This document shows, piece after piece, positions 35,024 to 45,077 of a DNA stretch of 64,000 bases (positions within the stretch are counted from its first letter, which is position 1; every line of letters starts with the position of its first letter). The position numbers and the translations under genes were made by a program. The stretch is from a gamma proteobacterium HTCC2207 (GTDB taxonomy: Bacteria; Pseudomonadota; Gammaproteobacteria; Pseudomonadales; Porticoccaceae), in the NCBI GenBank assembly GCA_905182265.1, contig CAJJAO010000006.1:124001-188000 (forward strand). Reading direction: 5' to 3'. The notes under the pieces were generated by a model. That model saw only the letters and a program-made list of their open reading frames with translations, was not told the origin of the DNA and searched no databases.

Positions 35024-35068
35024 GCCTTAGTTGAGGCGGCCTTAGTTTCCGTGGTCTTAGTTTATTTA
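35024..35068. repeat. 15-bp tandem repeat between parE and parC
   Basis: Three units begin at 35024, 35039 and 35054; each starts GCCTTAGTT or GTCTTAGTT and is followed by six variable bases. The array sits in the 97-base gap downstream of the parE stop. Confidence 0.82.
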
Positions 35069-35100
35069 AATTTAATTTACGTTAGAAAATAGGAACAGCG

Positions 35101-37353
35101 ATGAACGATATCGTCACCTTTAATGATCAGGGGCTGGAGAGCCGGCCCCTAAGCCAGTACGCCGAACAGGCCTACCTAGACTATTCCATGTACGTGATCC
35201 TCGATCGGGCGATTCCCCATATTGGCGACGGGCTCAAGCCAGTGCAGCGGCGTATTGTCTTTGCCATGAGCGAGCTGGGCCTTAAGGCTAATGCAAAGTA
35301 CAAAAAATCGGCCAGAACGGTCGGTGATGTGATCGGTAAGTATCACCCCCATGGCGACAGTGCTGCCTACGAGGCAATGGTCCTCATGGCGCAGCCCTTT
35401 TCCTACCGTTACCCCCTTGTTGATGGCCAGGGTAACTGGGGTTCTCCCGATGATCCCAAATCCTTTGCGGCGATGCGTTACACAGAGTCCAAACTGTCGA
35501 AATATGCCGATGTGCTGCTGTCAGAATTAGGTCAGGGTACCGCTAACTGGCGCCCTAACTTTGATGCCACTATGGATGAGCCGGAGATACTGCCGGCCCG
35601 TGTACCCAATGTGTTACTTAATGGCACCACCGGTATTGCCGTGGGCATGGCCACAGATATTCCGCCCCATAATCTTAACGAAGTGGTCGATGCCTGCTTG
35701 CATCTTCTCGACAACCCAAAGGCCACTGTGCCGGACCTGATGAGCTATATCAAAGCCCCAGACTTCCCCACAGATGCTGAAATCATTACCCCTCAGAGCG
35801 ATATTCTCAACACCTACGAGACCGGTCGTGGCTCTGTAAAAATGCGCGCCATTTGGAATAAAGAAGACGGCGATATCATTGTTACCGCGCTGCCATTCCA
35901 AGCCTCGGGCTCTAAAATCCTTGAGCAGATTGCTGCCCAGATGCGCAACAAAAAATTGCCTATGGTTGAAGATCTGCGCGATGAGTCAGATCATGAAAAC
36001 CCGACTAGGCTGGTGATTATTCCCCGTTCCAACCGCATCGATGTTAATGCGCTGATGGACCACCTGTTTGCCACTACAGATCTCGAGCGCAGCTATCGCA
36101 TCAATATGAATATCATTGGTATTGATGGTCGACCTGCCGTGATGAACCTGCACCGAATTCTAAAAGAATGGCTCAGCTTTCGCATCGATGTGACTCGTCG
36201 TCGTCTGGATTACCGTCTGCAAAAAGTTGAAAAGCGCCTGCACCTATTAGATGGTTTGCTGACGGCGTTTTTGAATATTGATGAAGTGATTCATATTATT
36301 CGCACCGAAGATGAGCCAAAGCCGGCATTGATAGCGCGCTTTGACCTGTCTGACACCCAGGCCGAATATATCCTGGATACCAAATTGCGTCAGTTAGCGC
36401 GGTTAGAGGAAGTTAAAATTCGTGCCGAGCAGGACGAGCTGGCCGAAGAAAAAGCGGCGCTTGAATTACTGCTGGGCTCTGATGTTCGCTTAAAAACATT
36501 GGTCAAAAAAGAACTTCGAGCCACGGCTGAAGAATACGGTGATGACCGTCGTTCACCACTAACAGAACGGGGCGAAGCTCAGGCATTTAGTGAGAAAGAC
36601 CTGATGACCGCAGAGCCGATTACCGCAGTGCTGTCTGACAAGGGTTGGCTGCGAGCCGCTAAGGGCCATGAAATTGACCCGACCAGTTTAAGTTACAAAT
36701 CCGGCGATAAATTTTTGTCGGCAGCCAAAGGTAAGAGCAACCAAAATGTGTTTTTGCAGGATACAACAGGGCGCTACTACGCTTTGCCCGGCCACACCTT
36801 GGCATCAGCGCGAGGGCAGGGTGAACCTGCCACAGGACGTCTTAAAATGCCCCCCGGCGCACTATTTACCGATGTAGTGATGGGCCACGACGAGCAAAAG
36901 ATATTATTGAGCACAGATGCTGGCTACGGTTTTATTGCCAACATCAGCGATCTGGTGACCAAGAATAAAGCCGGTAAAGCTGTGGTCTCGATTTCCAAAG
37001 GTGCGCGCATACTGGCGCCTAAAATACTCGACACTGGCAATGCGCTTATTGCGGCAGTGAGTAATGAAGGGCGCATGTTGGTATTCCCGATCACCGAGTT
37101 GCCGGAGTTGGCTCGCGGCAAGGGCAATAAAATTATTAATATTCCAAGCTCTAGGCTGCAATCAAGGGAAGAATACGTGATTGATTACGGCATTATCCCT
37201 GCGGGAGGCGCCCTGGTGGTGCATTCTGGCAAGCGCTACCTAGTGATGAAAGAGAAGGATCTAGAACACTACCGCGGAGAGCGCGGCCGTCGCGGGCACA
37301 AATTGCCCCGCGGGTTCCAGAATGTCGATAGGCTAGAAATCCAAACTAGTTAA
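35101..37353 (+). CDS. parC: DNA topoisomerase IV subunit A
   Basis: ParC cuts and reseals DNA in the ParC2ParE2 complex. The catalytic tyrosine is Y127 in [12 protein letters not shown]. The quinolone-resistance region [20 protein letters not shown] carries the susceptible-type residues S87 and E91. Length is 750 residues, as in E. coli (752), with a five-bladed C-terminal propeller (for example [15 protein letters not shown] and [15 protein letters not shown]). Adjacent parE-parC fixes the assignment against GyrA. Confidence 0.97.
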   Translation: MNDIVTFNDQGLESRPLSQYAEQAYLDYSMYVILDRAIPHIGDGLKPVQRRIVFAMSELGLKANAKYKKSARTVGDVIGKYHPHGDSAAYEAMVLMAQPFSYRYPLVDGQGNWGSPDDPKSFAAMRYTESKLSKYADVLLSELGQGTANWRPNFDATMDEPEILPARVPNVLLNGTTGIAVGMATDIPPHNLNEVVDACLHLLDNPKATVPDLMSYIKAPDFPTDAEIITPQSDILNTYETGRGSVKMRAIWNKEDGDIIVTALPFQASGSKILEQIAAQMRNKKLPMVEDLRDESDHENPTRLVIIPRSNRIDVNALMDHLFATTDLERSYRINMNIIGIDGRPAVMNLHRILKEWLSFRIDVTRRRLDYRLQKVEKRLHLLDGLLTAFLNIDEVIHIIRTEDEPKPALIARFDLSDTQAEYILDTKLRQLARLEEVKIRAEQDELAEEKAALELLLGSDVRLKTLVKKELRATAEEYGDDRRSPLTERGEAQAFSEKDLMTAEPITAVLSDKGWLRAAKGHEIDPTSLSYKSGDKFLSAAKGKSNQNVFLQDTTGRYYALPGHTLASARGQGEPATGRLKMPPGALFTDVVMGHDEQKILLSTDAGYGFIANISDLVTKNKAGKAVVSISKGARILAPKILDTGNALIAAVSNEGRMLVFPITELPELARGKGNKIINIPSSRLQSREEYVIDYGIIPAGGALVVHSGKRYLVMKEKDLEHYRGERGRRGHKLPRGFQNVDRLEIQTS

Positions 37354-37468
37354 ATACTGGCTGATGGGACAAACTGGTTTAGAAAAAATGCTTTTAATCA
37401 ACTACGCTTAAGGGGAATGCCTAATCCTTCTGATTGGGCTTACTGGTAGAGATTAAAAGGATTTTGAT

Positions 37469-38347
37469 ATGGGTGAGACGATTGAATTAATACAAGAGCT
37501 GGCACTGCTCTATGGGGTAAAAGTGCTTACCGCACTGGCGATTTTTATTGTTGGTAAATGGGTCGCCAATAAAATCTCTAAGATTGTGCAAAAAGTGTTA
37601 GCTAAAAATAATGCCGACCCAGCGATTGAACATTTTGTTGGCAGCCTGGTGTCCTGGGCATTATTAATCTTTGTGGTCATTGCCGCCCTTGGGCAGCTGG
37701 GTATTCAGACCGCGTCATTTGTCGCTATTGTGGGTGCTGCAGGTCTAGCCATCGGCTTAGCGCTGCAGGGTTCACTGGCCAACTTCGCCGCCGGTGTACT
37801 GATTCTTATATTCCGTCCGTTTAAAGTGGGTGACTTCATTGAAGTGGCCGGGGTCTCCGGCGTGGTGCAAAAGATTCAGATATTTACCACAGAGCTAAAT
37901 TCCCCAGATAATAAAAAAATCATCGTGCCCAATGGCGGTGTTATCAGCGGCAATATCACTAACTATTCGGCCAACGATACTAGGCGTGTAGATCTGGTGT
38001 TTGGTATTGGCTATGGCGATGATATTGATGGTGCTAAAGCGGTACTGCAGGCTGTTGTGGCGGCCGAGGCCAAAGTACTTAAGGACCCAGCGCCTACTGT
38101 TGCTGTGGTAGAGCTTGCGGACAGTTCGGTCAATCTAGTCTGTCGCCCTTGGGTAAGCAGCGCGGATTACTGGGATGTCTATTTCAATGTTACCGAGGCT
38201 GCCAAGAAGGCCCTGGACGCCAAAGGTATTTCTATTCCCTTTCCACAGAGAGACCTGCATATACATAATGTTGGACTCTCTAATGAGTCAGCAGAGGCCC
38301 AGTCAGCAGGAGCCGAGTCAGCTTCGACTGAGTCGTCGATAGCTTAA
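37469..38347 (+). CDS. Small-conductance mechanosensitive channel, MscS family
   Basis: This 292-residue protein is close to E. coli MscS (286). Three membrane segments precede a beta and alpha/beta cytoplasmic vestibule. The pore helix AAGLAIGLALQGSLANFAAG keeps the Ala/Gly packing pattern, followed by GVLILIFRPFKVGDFIEVAG. It gates when membrane tension rises on hypo-osmotic shock. The last 20 residues (SAEAQSAGAESASTESS) come from a 15-bp tandem repeat and replace the normal C-terminal end. The gene stands alone between parC and the glsB-like gene. Confidence 0.92.
   Translation: MGETIELIQELALLYGVKVLTALAIFIVGKWVANKISKIVQKVLAKNNADPAIEHFVGSLVSWALLIFVVIAALGQLGIQTASFVAIVGAAGLAIGLALQGSLANFAAGVLILIFRPFKVGDFIEVAGVSGVVQKIQIFTTELNSPDNKKIIVPNGGVISGNITNYSANDTRRVDLVFGIGYGDDIDGAKAVLQAVVAAEAKVLKDPAPTVAVVELADSSVNLVCRPWVSSADYWDVYFNVTEAAKKALDAKGISIPFPQRDLHIHNVGLSNESAEAQSAGAESASTESSIA
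38285..38344. repeat. 15-bp tandem repeat forming the C-terminus of the MscS protein
   Basis: Units at 38285, 38300, 38315 and 38330 share GAGTCAGCxxxxGCC. The array ends at the stop codon (38345-38347) and encodes a five-residue (E/Q)SAxA-like repeat. Confidence 0.88.
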
Positions 38348-38429
38348 CTTTCGATGGGCTTAATTTTAGAGGGGTTTGTTCTTAGAGGTACTAATTCCAT
38401 AACGACTAATCGACACAAGGATAACTAGC

Positions 38430-38678
38430 ATGGGTATTTTTTCATGGATTTTGTTAGGACTATTGGCAGGCATATTAGCGAAAGTTATTATGCCGGGCGA
38501 CGACAAAGGCGGGTTTGTAATGACGACTTTGTTGGGTGTTGCCGGTGCTTTTATTGGCGGCTGGCTAGGTTCGCTGGTGGGCTTGGGCACTGTTGGAGAG
38601 TTTAGTCTAGGCAGCTTGCTGACCGCCATAGTGGGCGCGCTAGTGCTGTTGTTTGTCTATCGGCTTTGGTCTAAGTAG
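38430..38678 (+). CDS. GlsB/YeaQ/YmgE family small membrane protein
   Basis: This 82-residue protein is almost entirely hydrophobic, with three membrane segments: SWILLGLLAGILAKVIM, TLLGVAGAFIGGWLGSLVG and LLTAIVGALVLLFVYRL. The PGDDKGG loop followed by TTLLGVAGAFIGG is the signature of the family once labelled transglycosylase-associated. These proteins are often stress-induced; the mechanism is unknown. Its stop region is partly duplicated (17 bp, 38670-38686 and 38687-38703), and a strong terminator follows. Confidence 0.9.
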   Translation: MGIFSWILLGLLAGILAKVIMPGDDKGGFVMTTLLGVAGAFIGGWLGSLVGLGTVGEFSLGSLLTAIVGALVLLFVYRLWSK

Positions 38679-38703
38679 ATATTCCATCTAAGTAGTCATT
38701 GTT
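38670..38703. repeat. 17-bp direct repeat spanning the glsB-like stop codon
   Basis: TCTAAGTAG begins both 17-base copies (38670 and 38687). The first copy contains the real stop TAG (38676-38678), so the 3' end of the gene appears duplicated into the untranslated region. Confidence 0.65.
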
Positions 38704-38723
38704 GTAATACAAATGTTGTATAC

Positions 38724-38754
38724 AAAAAAACGCCGCGTCTGCGGCGTTTTTTTT
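38724..38754. terminator. Bidirectional terminator between the glsB-like gene and ctpA
   Basis: AACGCCGC and GCGGCGTT form a stem with a four-base loop GTCT, flanked by a run of A on the left and eight T on the right. It serves the plus-strand glsB-like gene and the minus-strand ctpA (stop at 38770). Confidence 0.95.
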
Positions 38755-38769
38755 GTTGGTCTTAGCACT

Positions 38770-40116
38770 CTAGTCGCTCTGGCGACTACCAAGCAGATAA
38801 AAACCCTTAAGTAAGTTAAGCGCTTCGTAGAGTTGATTGTCTGCGCTCAGGTCTTCTTTTTCATCCTTATCATCTGCCTTGTCTTTATCTTCCCCTTCGC
38901 CAGTTTCTAAATGGCCTTCAAGGTCGGCTTCACGGACGGTTTTGCGAATGTTGTAAGGGCGAATTTCAGCGCGCTCGACAATAATGTCAGGGACAATACC
39001 CTCGGCCTGAATTGAGCGACCGCTGGGAGTGAAGTAGCGGGCGGTGGTTAATTTTATTGCCCGGCCATCCCCAAGGGGCAATACAGTCTGCACAGACCCT
39101 TTACCAAAACTTTGGGTACCTAAAATCGCGGCACGGCCATGATCCTGTAATGCGCCCGCTACAATCTCTGAGGCAGAGGCACTGCCACCATTGACTAAAA
39201 CAACGACTGGTAAGCCCTCGAGTATATCCCCGGCTGTGGCTTCGAAGCTTTGGTTAGCACTGGGCAGACGGCCCTCGGTATAGACAACAGTGCCGGAGTC
39301 GATAAGCGCACCGGCAATCTCTACCGATGCGGGAACTAGACCGCCTGGGTTGTTGCGCAGGTCAATCACGACACCTTTAAGAGGCTCGTCTTTTGGTCGG
39401 TCATTTTTAAGCTCTTTTAATGTTGCGACAAAGTCGCTACCTGAATTGCGCTGGAACTGAGCCACTCGAACATAGCCATAACCTGGTTCAAGCAGGCGGC
39501 TGCGTACAGCACTGACCTTAATAATATCCCTCACTACATCGATATCAATGGTGTCGTCTTGGCCTTCGCGAAAAATGGTTAATTTAATAGGAGTCCCTTT
39601 TTTACCGCGCATTTTTTCAATGGCCTTTTGTAGGCTCATGCCGCGCACCGGGTTATCGTTCATCTTTACAATTAAATCTCCGGCTTGCACGCCGGCTTCA
39701 GCAGCGGGGCTGTCGTCGATTGGAGATACCACGCGAATCACACCGTCTTGGGTGCTGACCTCTAGCCCTAGACCACCGTATTCACCGGAAGAGCTTTCTT
39801 CGAGGTCACCGTAGCTCTCTTCATTGAGGTATACCGAATGGGGGTCTAGTTCAGTGAGAAGCCCAGCGATGGCATTCTCTAAAAGCTGGGTGTCGCTAAC
39901 CTCTTCTACATAACCTTGACGAATCTGCTCAAATACTTGGGTAAATAAACGCAGCTCGCGGAGCGGTAGCCGTTGTTCAGGGGACTCCTTATTACTATCT
40001 TCAATAGACGCCTCAAGAGCTTTTTGGGGCTGTATTACACCTTCGGGTTCGGCTGTTTGGGCAGAGGCAGATACACAAATAAACCCCAGGTATAGGCTTA
40101 AAATGATTCTTAACAT
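38770..40116 (-). CDS. ctpA: C-terminal processing peptidase, S41 family
   Basis: CtpA is a periplasmic PDZ serine protease. The 448-residue protein has a signal peptide (LRIILSLYLGFICVSASAQ), a PDZ domain (about 113-195, GLGLEVSTQDGVIRVVSPID) and the S41 catalytic core. The Ser-Lys dyad is S314 in GGSASASEIV and K339 in GTQSFGKGSVQ, 25 residues apart as required. The C-terminal tail is highly acidic (DKDKADDKDEKEDLSADN). In P. aeruginosa CtpA degrades peptidoglycan cross-link hydrolases. The neighbours envC and gpmI lie upstream on the same strand, the Pseudomonas order. Confidence 0.95.
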   Translation of the reverse strand: MLRIILSLYLGFICVSASAQTAEPEGVIQPQKALEASIEDSNKESPEQRLPLRELRLFTQVFEQIRQGYVEEVSDTQLLENAIAGLLTELDPHSVYLNEESYGDLEESSSGEYGGLGLEVSTQDGVIRVVSPIDDSPAAEAGVQAGDLIVKMNDNPVRGMSLQKAIEKMRGKKGTPIKLTIFREGQDDTIDIDVVRDIIKVSAVRSRLLEPGYGYVRVAQFQRNSGSDFVATLKELKNDRPKDEPLKGVVIDLRNNPGGLVPASVEIAGALIDSGTVVYTEGRLPSANQSFEATAGDILEGLPVVVLVNGGSASASEIVAGALQDHGRAAILGTQSFGKGSVQTVLPLGDGRAIKLTTARYFTPSGRSIQAEGIVPDIIVERAEIRPYNIRKTVREADLEGHLETGEGEDKDKADDKDEKEDLSADNQLYEALNLLKGFYLLGSRQSD

Positions 40117-40200
40117 AGGTGATTTCCTTAAATTGACCTAGTTTGGAGTCTAAAAGACCAGCTTGGTTGCACTGGATTCGCTCTTTACTTAAATAGCCAC

Positions 40201-40263
40201 TCAGGGCTCTTTATACGTGGCTGAGGGCTCTCTATAAGTCGCTGAGGGCTTTTTAATATTGGC
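40201..40263. repeat. 21-bp tandem repeat between envC and ctpA
   Basis: Three 21-base units begin at 40201, 40222 and 40243. Each starts TCAGGGCT or TGAGGGCT and ends TGGC or TCGC. They lie in the 166-base gap between the envC stop and the ctpA start, probably within the shared transcript. Confidence 0.85.
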
Positions 40264-40282
40264 ATACAGGTAATTGTAGACG

Positions 40283-41452
40283 CTAGCGCTTGCCAAGCCA
40301 TGATTTTGGATCAGCGGGAACGCCCTGTTTACGTATTTCAAAGTACAGGGCAGGCTTGCTCAATCCGCCGGTATCCCCAGCTCGCGATAGTATCTCATTG
40401 CTCTGCACCAGATCTCCGGTGTCTTTGAGTAGCTCCTGGTTATGGGCATAGAGGGTCATGTAGCCGCCGCTATGATCGACAATCACCAGTAGCCCAAAGC
40501 CCCGCAGGTAATTAGAAAATACCACGCGGCCATGGTGTACGGCTTTTACGGCATCTCCTGCCTTGGCATTAATCAACCAGCCTTCCCAGCGCAACTCACC
40601 GGAACGACTGCTGCCAAAGCTGTGGGCCACGCGCCCCTTTAAGGGCCAGCTGAGTTTTCCTTTGCGAGATATAAAAGACTCGTAGTTAGAGGGCAGGGCC
40701 AGATCGGCTGAGGCCTGTTTTACGGCTGCAAGCAGCTCTTCTAACTTGCCTCTTTCTTTTTGTAGTTTGCTGAGTTTCTTTTTGTCACTGCGCAGCGAGA
40801 CCTTTACGGTATCTAATGTCTGTTTACGCTTTTTAACCTGACTGGCCAGTTTGGTTTTATCGGCTTGCAGTTCTTTTCGCGACTGGCTGAGGCGCAGAGA
40901 TTCACTTTTAATACTGCGAATTACCCCAGCTAGTTCATCTACATCGGCTTTGTAGCGCTGAATTTTATCGGCCCGTGCCTGCAAAAAATAATCGTAATAT
41001 CTAAACACTCGGGAAATTTGTTGCGGGTCTTCTTGATTGAGCAGCAGCTTGATAGGTTCTTGATTGCCTAGCTTATAGGCGGCGGCAATCTGCTCGACAA
41101 TAGCCGCACTCTGGCCGTCAATACCTTGCTGCAGATCGTTTTGTTGTTTATTGAGTTTTTTCAACTTGGCTTCTAAATTGTTAATTTTGTTGCGCAGCCG
41201 CCGCACATTGCTATTGATCTTACTAGCTTTGAGCTCGATCTTTTTTAGCCCAGTCTGCAGGTTGTCGCGCTCTTTGTCGCGATCTTCAAGTTTTTTTTCT
41301 AGACTGGAAATGGAACGCTTAAGGTTATCTAACTGCTTTTCCTGTTTGCCGTCGGCGGCAGCGAGGGAACTAAAGCCCAACAGCAGAGAGCAGGTTACCA
41401 AGGTGCTTAGCAGCAGCCTTGGTAATCTATGTCTCGCTGCTGAGTTATTCAT
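40283..41452 (-). CDS. envC: Murein hydrolase activator EnvC
   Basis: EnvC is recruited by FtsEX and switches on the amidases AmiA/AmiB at the septum. The 389-residue protein has a signal peptide (to about AAADG), a long coiled coil (about 35-245, KQLDNLKRSISSLEKKLEDR onward) and a C-terminal LytM domain (about 270-389). The LytM metal site is degenerate: positions that bind zinc in active M23 peptidases are not all His/Asp (the motif near the start reads AHSFGSSRSG and the HxH site reads LYAHNQ). This is normal for an activator that does not cut. Its ATG overlaps the gpmI stop (ATGA). Confidence 0.93.
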   Translation of the reverse strand: MNNSAARHRLPRLLLSTLVTCSLLLGFSSLAAADGKQEKQLDNLKRSISSLEKKLEDRDKERDNLQTGLKKIELKASKINSNVRRLRNKINNLEAKLKKLNKQQNDLQQGIDGQSAAIVEQIAAAYKLGNQEPIKLLLNQEDPQQISRVFRYYDYFLQARADKIQRYKADVDELAGVIRSIKSESLRLSQSRKELQADKTKLASQVKKRKQTLDTVKVSLRSDKKKLSKLQKERGKLEELLAAVKQASADLALPSNYESFISRKGKLSWPLKGRVAHSFGSSRSGELRWEGWLINAKAGDAVKAVHHGRVVFSNYLRGFGLLVIVDHSGGYMTLYAHNQELLKDTGDLVQSNEILSRAGDTGGLSKPALYFEIRKQGVPADPKSWLGKR

Positions 41453-43005
41453 CAGATTATGAGAGAGCGGCCGGTCATTTCGGCAGGTTGGTCGAGCCCC
41501 ATTAGTGCAAGCATGGTGGGGGCTATATCCGCGAGTGAGCCGTCTGCTGCGAGGCCCAGTTGGCGATGTCCTGCATAGACCAGCGGCACGGGCAACGTGG
41601 TGTGCTGTGTATGAGGCTGATTATTAGATTCATCAAACATCTGCTCTACGTTGCCGTGGTCGGCGGTAATTAAGCATTCACCACCAGCAGCGGTAATGGC
41701 AGTAATAATCTGACCAAGACAGTGATCGACCGCTTCAACGGCCTTAACAGAGGCGTCAAAGTCACCGGTGTGACCAACCTGGTCGCAGTTGGCATAGTTA
41801 CAAATAATGGTATCGAACTGCCCGCTGCCAATAGCTTCTACAAGCTTTTCGGTCACTTGGGGGGCACTCATCTCCGGCATTTCATCGTAGGTGCTGACGT
41901 CTGGAGAAGGGATTAATATTCGCTCTTCACCTGGGTATAGTGACTCGCGGCCGCCGCTAAAAAAGAACGTTACATGGGCGTATTTTTCAGTCTCTGCTAT
42001 GCGTAATTGCTGCTTGTTCTGACTGGCCAGATACTCGCCGAGGGAATTGACTAATGGCTGTGGAGGATAGGCGCAGGGCACGTCGATATTAGCTTCGTAT
42101 TCTGTGGTCATCACAAAGGTCGATAGGGAGGGTACTGTAGCGCGAGTGAAACCATCAAAGCCGCTTTCGCCATTATCGTCGACGAAGGCATGGGTTATTT
42201 CTCGTGCGCGGTCCGGCCTAAAGTTCATGTAGATAACCGCATCGCCATCGACAATCGATACTGTGGACTCACCTGGGCCAGCAATACTGGTGGCTTTTAC
42301 GAACTCATCGTTCTCGTCCCGGGCATAGGCTGCCTCGAGCCCACTGATAGGGTCAGTTGCTCTATGGCTACCAACACCTTCGGTCATTAGACGATAGGCC
42401 TGTTCTACCCGATCCCAGCGATTATCCCGATCCATGGAATAGAAACGGCCGATAATAGAGGCAATGCGGCCTACGCCTAACTGTTCGCAAAGGGCCTGAG
42501 TCTTTTCTAGAGAAGGCTTGGCGCTGCGCGGGGGGCAGTCGCGGCCATCGAGAGAGGCATGAATATAAACTTTTTGTGCACCGCGCTGAACAGCTAACTC
42601 CAGCATGGCATTGATATGGTTTTCGTGGCTGTGGACACCGCCGGGGGACAGCAAGCCCATAATATGTACGGCATTGTCGGTGGCTATGGCTTTATCGATG
42701 GCATCGCAAAACACCGGGTTAGTAAAGAAGTCGCCATCGGCAATCGCTTTATTGATACGGGTAAAGTTTTGATACACCACACGCCCAGCGCCCAGCGTCA
42801 TATGGCCCACTTCAGAGTTACCCATTTGGCCTTCGGGCAATCCCACTTCTAGACCCGAGGTGTGAATAAGTGTTTTGGGGTTGTTGGCCCATAATTTTTC
42901 CCATACAGGTGCATTGGCACCGGCAACGGCATTGTATTTCGCGTCGCTGCTGTAGCCGAAGCCGTCAAGAATCAAGAGTACTAGGGGGGATTTCTCTGTA
43001 GTCAT
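41452..43005 (-). CDS. gpmI: 2,3-bisphosphoglycerate-independent phosphoglycerate mutase
   Basis: GpmI interconverts 3- and 2-phosphoglycerate. It belongs to the alkaline-phosphatase superfamily and binds two Mn ions. D14 in LLILDGFG and the phosphorylated S64 in [10 protein letters not shown] are present, with [11 protein letters not shown] near the C-terminus supplying metal ligands. Length 517 is standard. The stop overlaps the envC start. Together with the PPi-type phosphofructokinase at 49029, it contributes to the glycolytic route encoded in this window. Confidence 0.97.
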   Translation of the reverse strand: MTTEKSPLVLLILDGFGYSSDAKYNAVAGANAPVWEKLWANNPKTLIHTSGLEVGLPEGQMGNSEVGHMTLGAGRVVYQNFTRINKAIADGDFFTNPVFCDAIDKAIATDNAVHIMGLLSPGGVHSHENHINAMLELAVQRGAQKVYIHASLDGRDCPPRSAKPSLEKTQALCEQLGVGRIASIIGRFYSMDRDNRWDRVEQAYRLMTEGVGSHRATDPISGLEAAYARDENDEFVKATSIAGPGESTVSIVDGDAVIYMNFRPDRAREITHAFVDDNGESGFDGFTRATVPSLSTFVMTTEYEANIDVPCAYPPQPLVNSLGEYLASQNKQQLRIAETEKYAHVTFFFSGGRESLYPGEERILIPSPDVSTYDEMPEMSAPQVTEKLVEAIGSGQFDTIICNYANCDQVGHTGDFDASVKAVEAVDHCLGQIITAITAAGGECLITADHGNVEQMFDESNNQPHTQHTTLPVPLVYAGHRQLGLAADGSLADIAPTMLALMGLDQPAEMTGRSLII

Positions 43006-43100
43006 AGATTTTTGTATACATCCTGTTGGGTACTTATTAAGTACTCTGATTCTAAAGCTAACGCAGCAAATTCGCTACGCTCGTTTCGTTATTAAATAAC

Positions 43101-43190
43101 CTGCTAAAACAAGGACTGCTAAGAAAAGCACTACTAAAACCAGCACTATTAAAGCGCCCTCTAAAAACGGCCCGCCTAAAAAGCTCCCTA
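43101..43190. repeat. 15-bp imperfect tandem repeat downstream of uup, six copies
   Basis: Units begin at 43101, 43116, 43131, 43146, 43161 and 43176 with a CTRCTAAAAxxAGCA-like consensus. The last contains the uup stop codon (43188-43190, minus strand). The array fills most of the gap between uup and gpmI. A minus-strand open frame through it shows a five-residue periodicity but is judged non-coding. Confidence 0.85.
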
Positions 43191-45074
43191 CTGGTTTTCC
43201 AGAATCTCCCAGCGCTCGTAACAATGGCTGAGTTGCTTCTGGCAGTCCGCCAGCTGGGTTTCGGTCGCCTGAGTTTCAGATCGCTCACCTTTATAAAAGT
43301 CTGGCTGGCTAATGAGCTCAGAAATCTGTGCAATTTGCGTTTCCAGCTCTTCAATTTGTTTAGGTAGGCTATCGAGCTCCCGCTGATCTTTATACACCAG
43401 CTTCTTGCCTGCGGTTTTATTCTTGGCCTGAATCTTTGCAGGCTCTTGGGCCGGGGCAGGCTGTTCCGCCTTGCGCTGACGCAACCAGTCGTCATAGCCA
43501 CCGATATATTGATTGATACTGCCATCGCCCTCAAAGACCAGAGTGCTGGTGACTACGTTATTGAGAAAAGCACGATCGTGACTCACAAGAATAATAGTGC
43601 CCTTGTAGTCTATTAACAGTTCCTCGAGCAGATCTAAGGTGTCGATATCCAGGTCGTTGGTCGGTTCATCCAAGACTAATATATTGGATGGCTGGGTAAA
43701 CAGCTTAGCCAGCAAGAGCCGATTGCGCTCTCCACCAGATAGAGCCTTGACCGGTTGGCGACAGCGCTCAGGGGCAAACAAAAAATCTTGCAGATAGCTG
43801 ATTACATGGCGGGGTTTGCCGCCGATTTCCAGCATGTCTTTACCTCCAGAGACATTATCTTGAACAGTTTTTTCTTCGTCCAATGCTGATCTGTACTGGT
43901 CAAAATAGGCCACGTTTAAGTTGGTGCCTGTTTTGATTGTGCCCTGCTGCGGGCTTAGTTCGCCGAGTAGTAGTTTAATTAATGTTGTTTTACCCACACC
44001 ATTGCGGCCGATAAAGCCGACTTTGTCACCGCGCTGAATCAGGGTCGAGAAATCCCGTACCACGGGCTCGTTGGAGTCCCCGCCTTCAAAGGTGAAGCTG
44101 ATATTTTGCGCTTCGGCGACGATCTTGCCGGATTTGTCCGCCTGCTGAATATCCATGCGCGCTGTGCCCAACTGTTTGCGACGATCGGCGTACTCTGAAC
44201 GCATTGATTCCAATGCGCGGACTCGGCCTTCGTTACGGGTGCGGCGCGCTTTAATACCCTGACGAATCCAGACTTCCTCTTGGGAGAGTCGTTTGTCGAA
44301 CAAGGCATTTTGCCGCTCTTCAACTTCGAGAATATCTTCTTTACGCTGCAGGTAAGTCGCATAGTTGCAGTTAAATTCTGCCAGCTGGCCGCGATCGATT
44401 TCAATAAAGCGGGTGGCCAGATTATCCATAAAGCGGCGATCGTGGCTAATAAATAACAGTGAGCCCTCCCACTTGAGTAGGAACTGCTCAACCCATTGAA
44501 TCGCGTCGATATCTAAATGGTTAGTCGGCTCGTCTAGTAACAGCAGGTCTGGGTCGCAGACCAGCGCTCGGGCCAGAAGCACTCGACGTTTATAACCGCC
44601 GGAGAGGCTGGAGATATCGACGTCTGCGTTGAGATCCATCTTGGTAATAATCGCTTCGACACGCTGGTTAATATCCCAGCCATTGACCCGGTCGAGCTCG
44701 CTTTGGCAGTCTTCGAGGTCGCGCATGGTTTGATCACTGGGATCATTGCCGAGCTCTAGAATCAGATGGTGGTAACGCTTGGCCAGTTCGCCCTCGGCAC
44801 CCAGCCCTTGAGTAATAACGTCAAAAACACTGCCCTCTGCATCCTTAGGCACCGACTGTTCTAGCTGAGCTATTTTTACCCCAGAGGCGCGCTTTAAAAC
44901 GCCCTCATCAGCAATCACCTGGCCGGTGAGAATCTTCATCAGAGTCGACTTGCCAGCGCCGTTGCGGCCGATCAAGCAGACTCGCTCACCGCGCTCAATC
45001 ACCAAATTAATATGGTCGATTAGGGGCGGTTGGCCATAGCTAAGATAAATATCTTGCAGTGTTACTAGGGGCAT
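43188..45074 (-). CDS. uup: ABC-F family ATPase Uup
   Basis: This 628-residue protein has two ATP-binding cassettes and no membrane segment. Cassette one has GRNGAGKST (36-44), LSGGYKRRVLLARAL and LLLDEPTNHLD. Cassette two has GRNGVGKTTLIK, LSGGERNRLLLAKLF and LVLDEPTNDLD. The inter-cassette arm and the C-terminal coiled coil (about 555-628, LPKQIEELETQIAQISELIS) identify Uup rather than EttA or YheS. Uup acts on ribosomes and affects precise excision of transposons and tandem-repeat deletion. It is followed upstream by the MMPL transporter with only three bases between, so they form an operon. Confidence 0.93.
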   Translation of the reverse strand: MPLVTLQDIYLSYGQPPLIDHINLVIERGERVCLIGRNGAGKSTLMKILTGQVIADEGVLKRASGVKIAQLEQSVPKDAEGSVFDVITQGLGAEGELAKRYHHLILELGNDPSDQTMRDLEDCQSELDRVNGWDINQRVEAIITKMDLNADVDISSLSGGYKRRVLLARALVCDPDLLLLDEPTNHLDIDAIQWVEQFLLKWEGSLLFISHDRRFMDNLATRFIEIDRGQLAEFNCNYATYLQRKEDILEVEERQNALFDKRLSQEEVWIRQGIKARRTRNEGRVRALESMRSEYADRRKQLGTARMDIQQADKSGKIVAEAQNISFTFEGGDSNEPVVRDFSTLIQRGDKVGFIGRNGVGKTTLIKLLLGELSPQQGTIKTGTNLNVAYFDQYRSALDEEKTVQDNVSGGKDMLEIGGKPRHVISYLQDFLFAPERCRQPVKALSGGERNRLLLAKLFTQPSNILVLDEPTNDLDIDTLDLLEELLIDYKGTIILVSHDRAFLNNVVTSTLVFEGDGSINQYIGGYDDWLRQRKAEQPAPAQEPAKIQAKNKTAGKKLVYKDQRELDSLPKQIEELETQIAQISELISQPDFYKGERSETQATETQLADCQKQLSHCYERWEILENQ

Positions 45075-45077
45075 AGA

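Noticed and set aside
35101..37353. Quinolone-resistance substitution in ParC
   Set aside because: S87 and E91, at the usual resistance positions, are the susceptible-type residues.
40283..41452. Reading EnvC as an active M23 peptidase
   Set aside because: The metal-binding His/Asp pattern is incomplete, and the coiled coil plus context match the non-catalytic activator.
43058..43534. Minus-strand open frame of 158 codons beside the 3' end of uup
   Set aside because: It overlaps uup in another frame for most of its length. Its distinctive five-residue periodicity is produced by the non-coding 15-bp array, and it matches no family.
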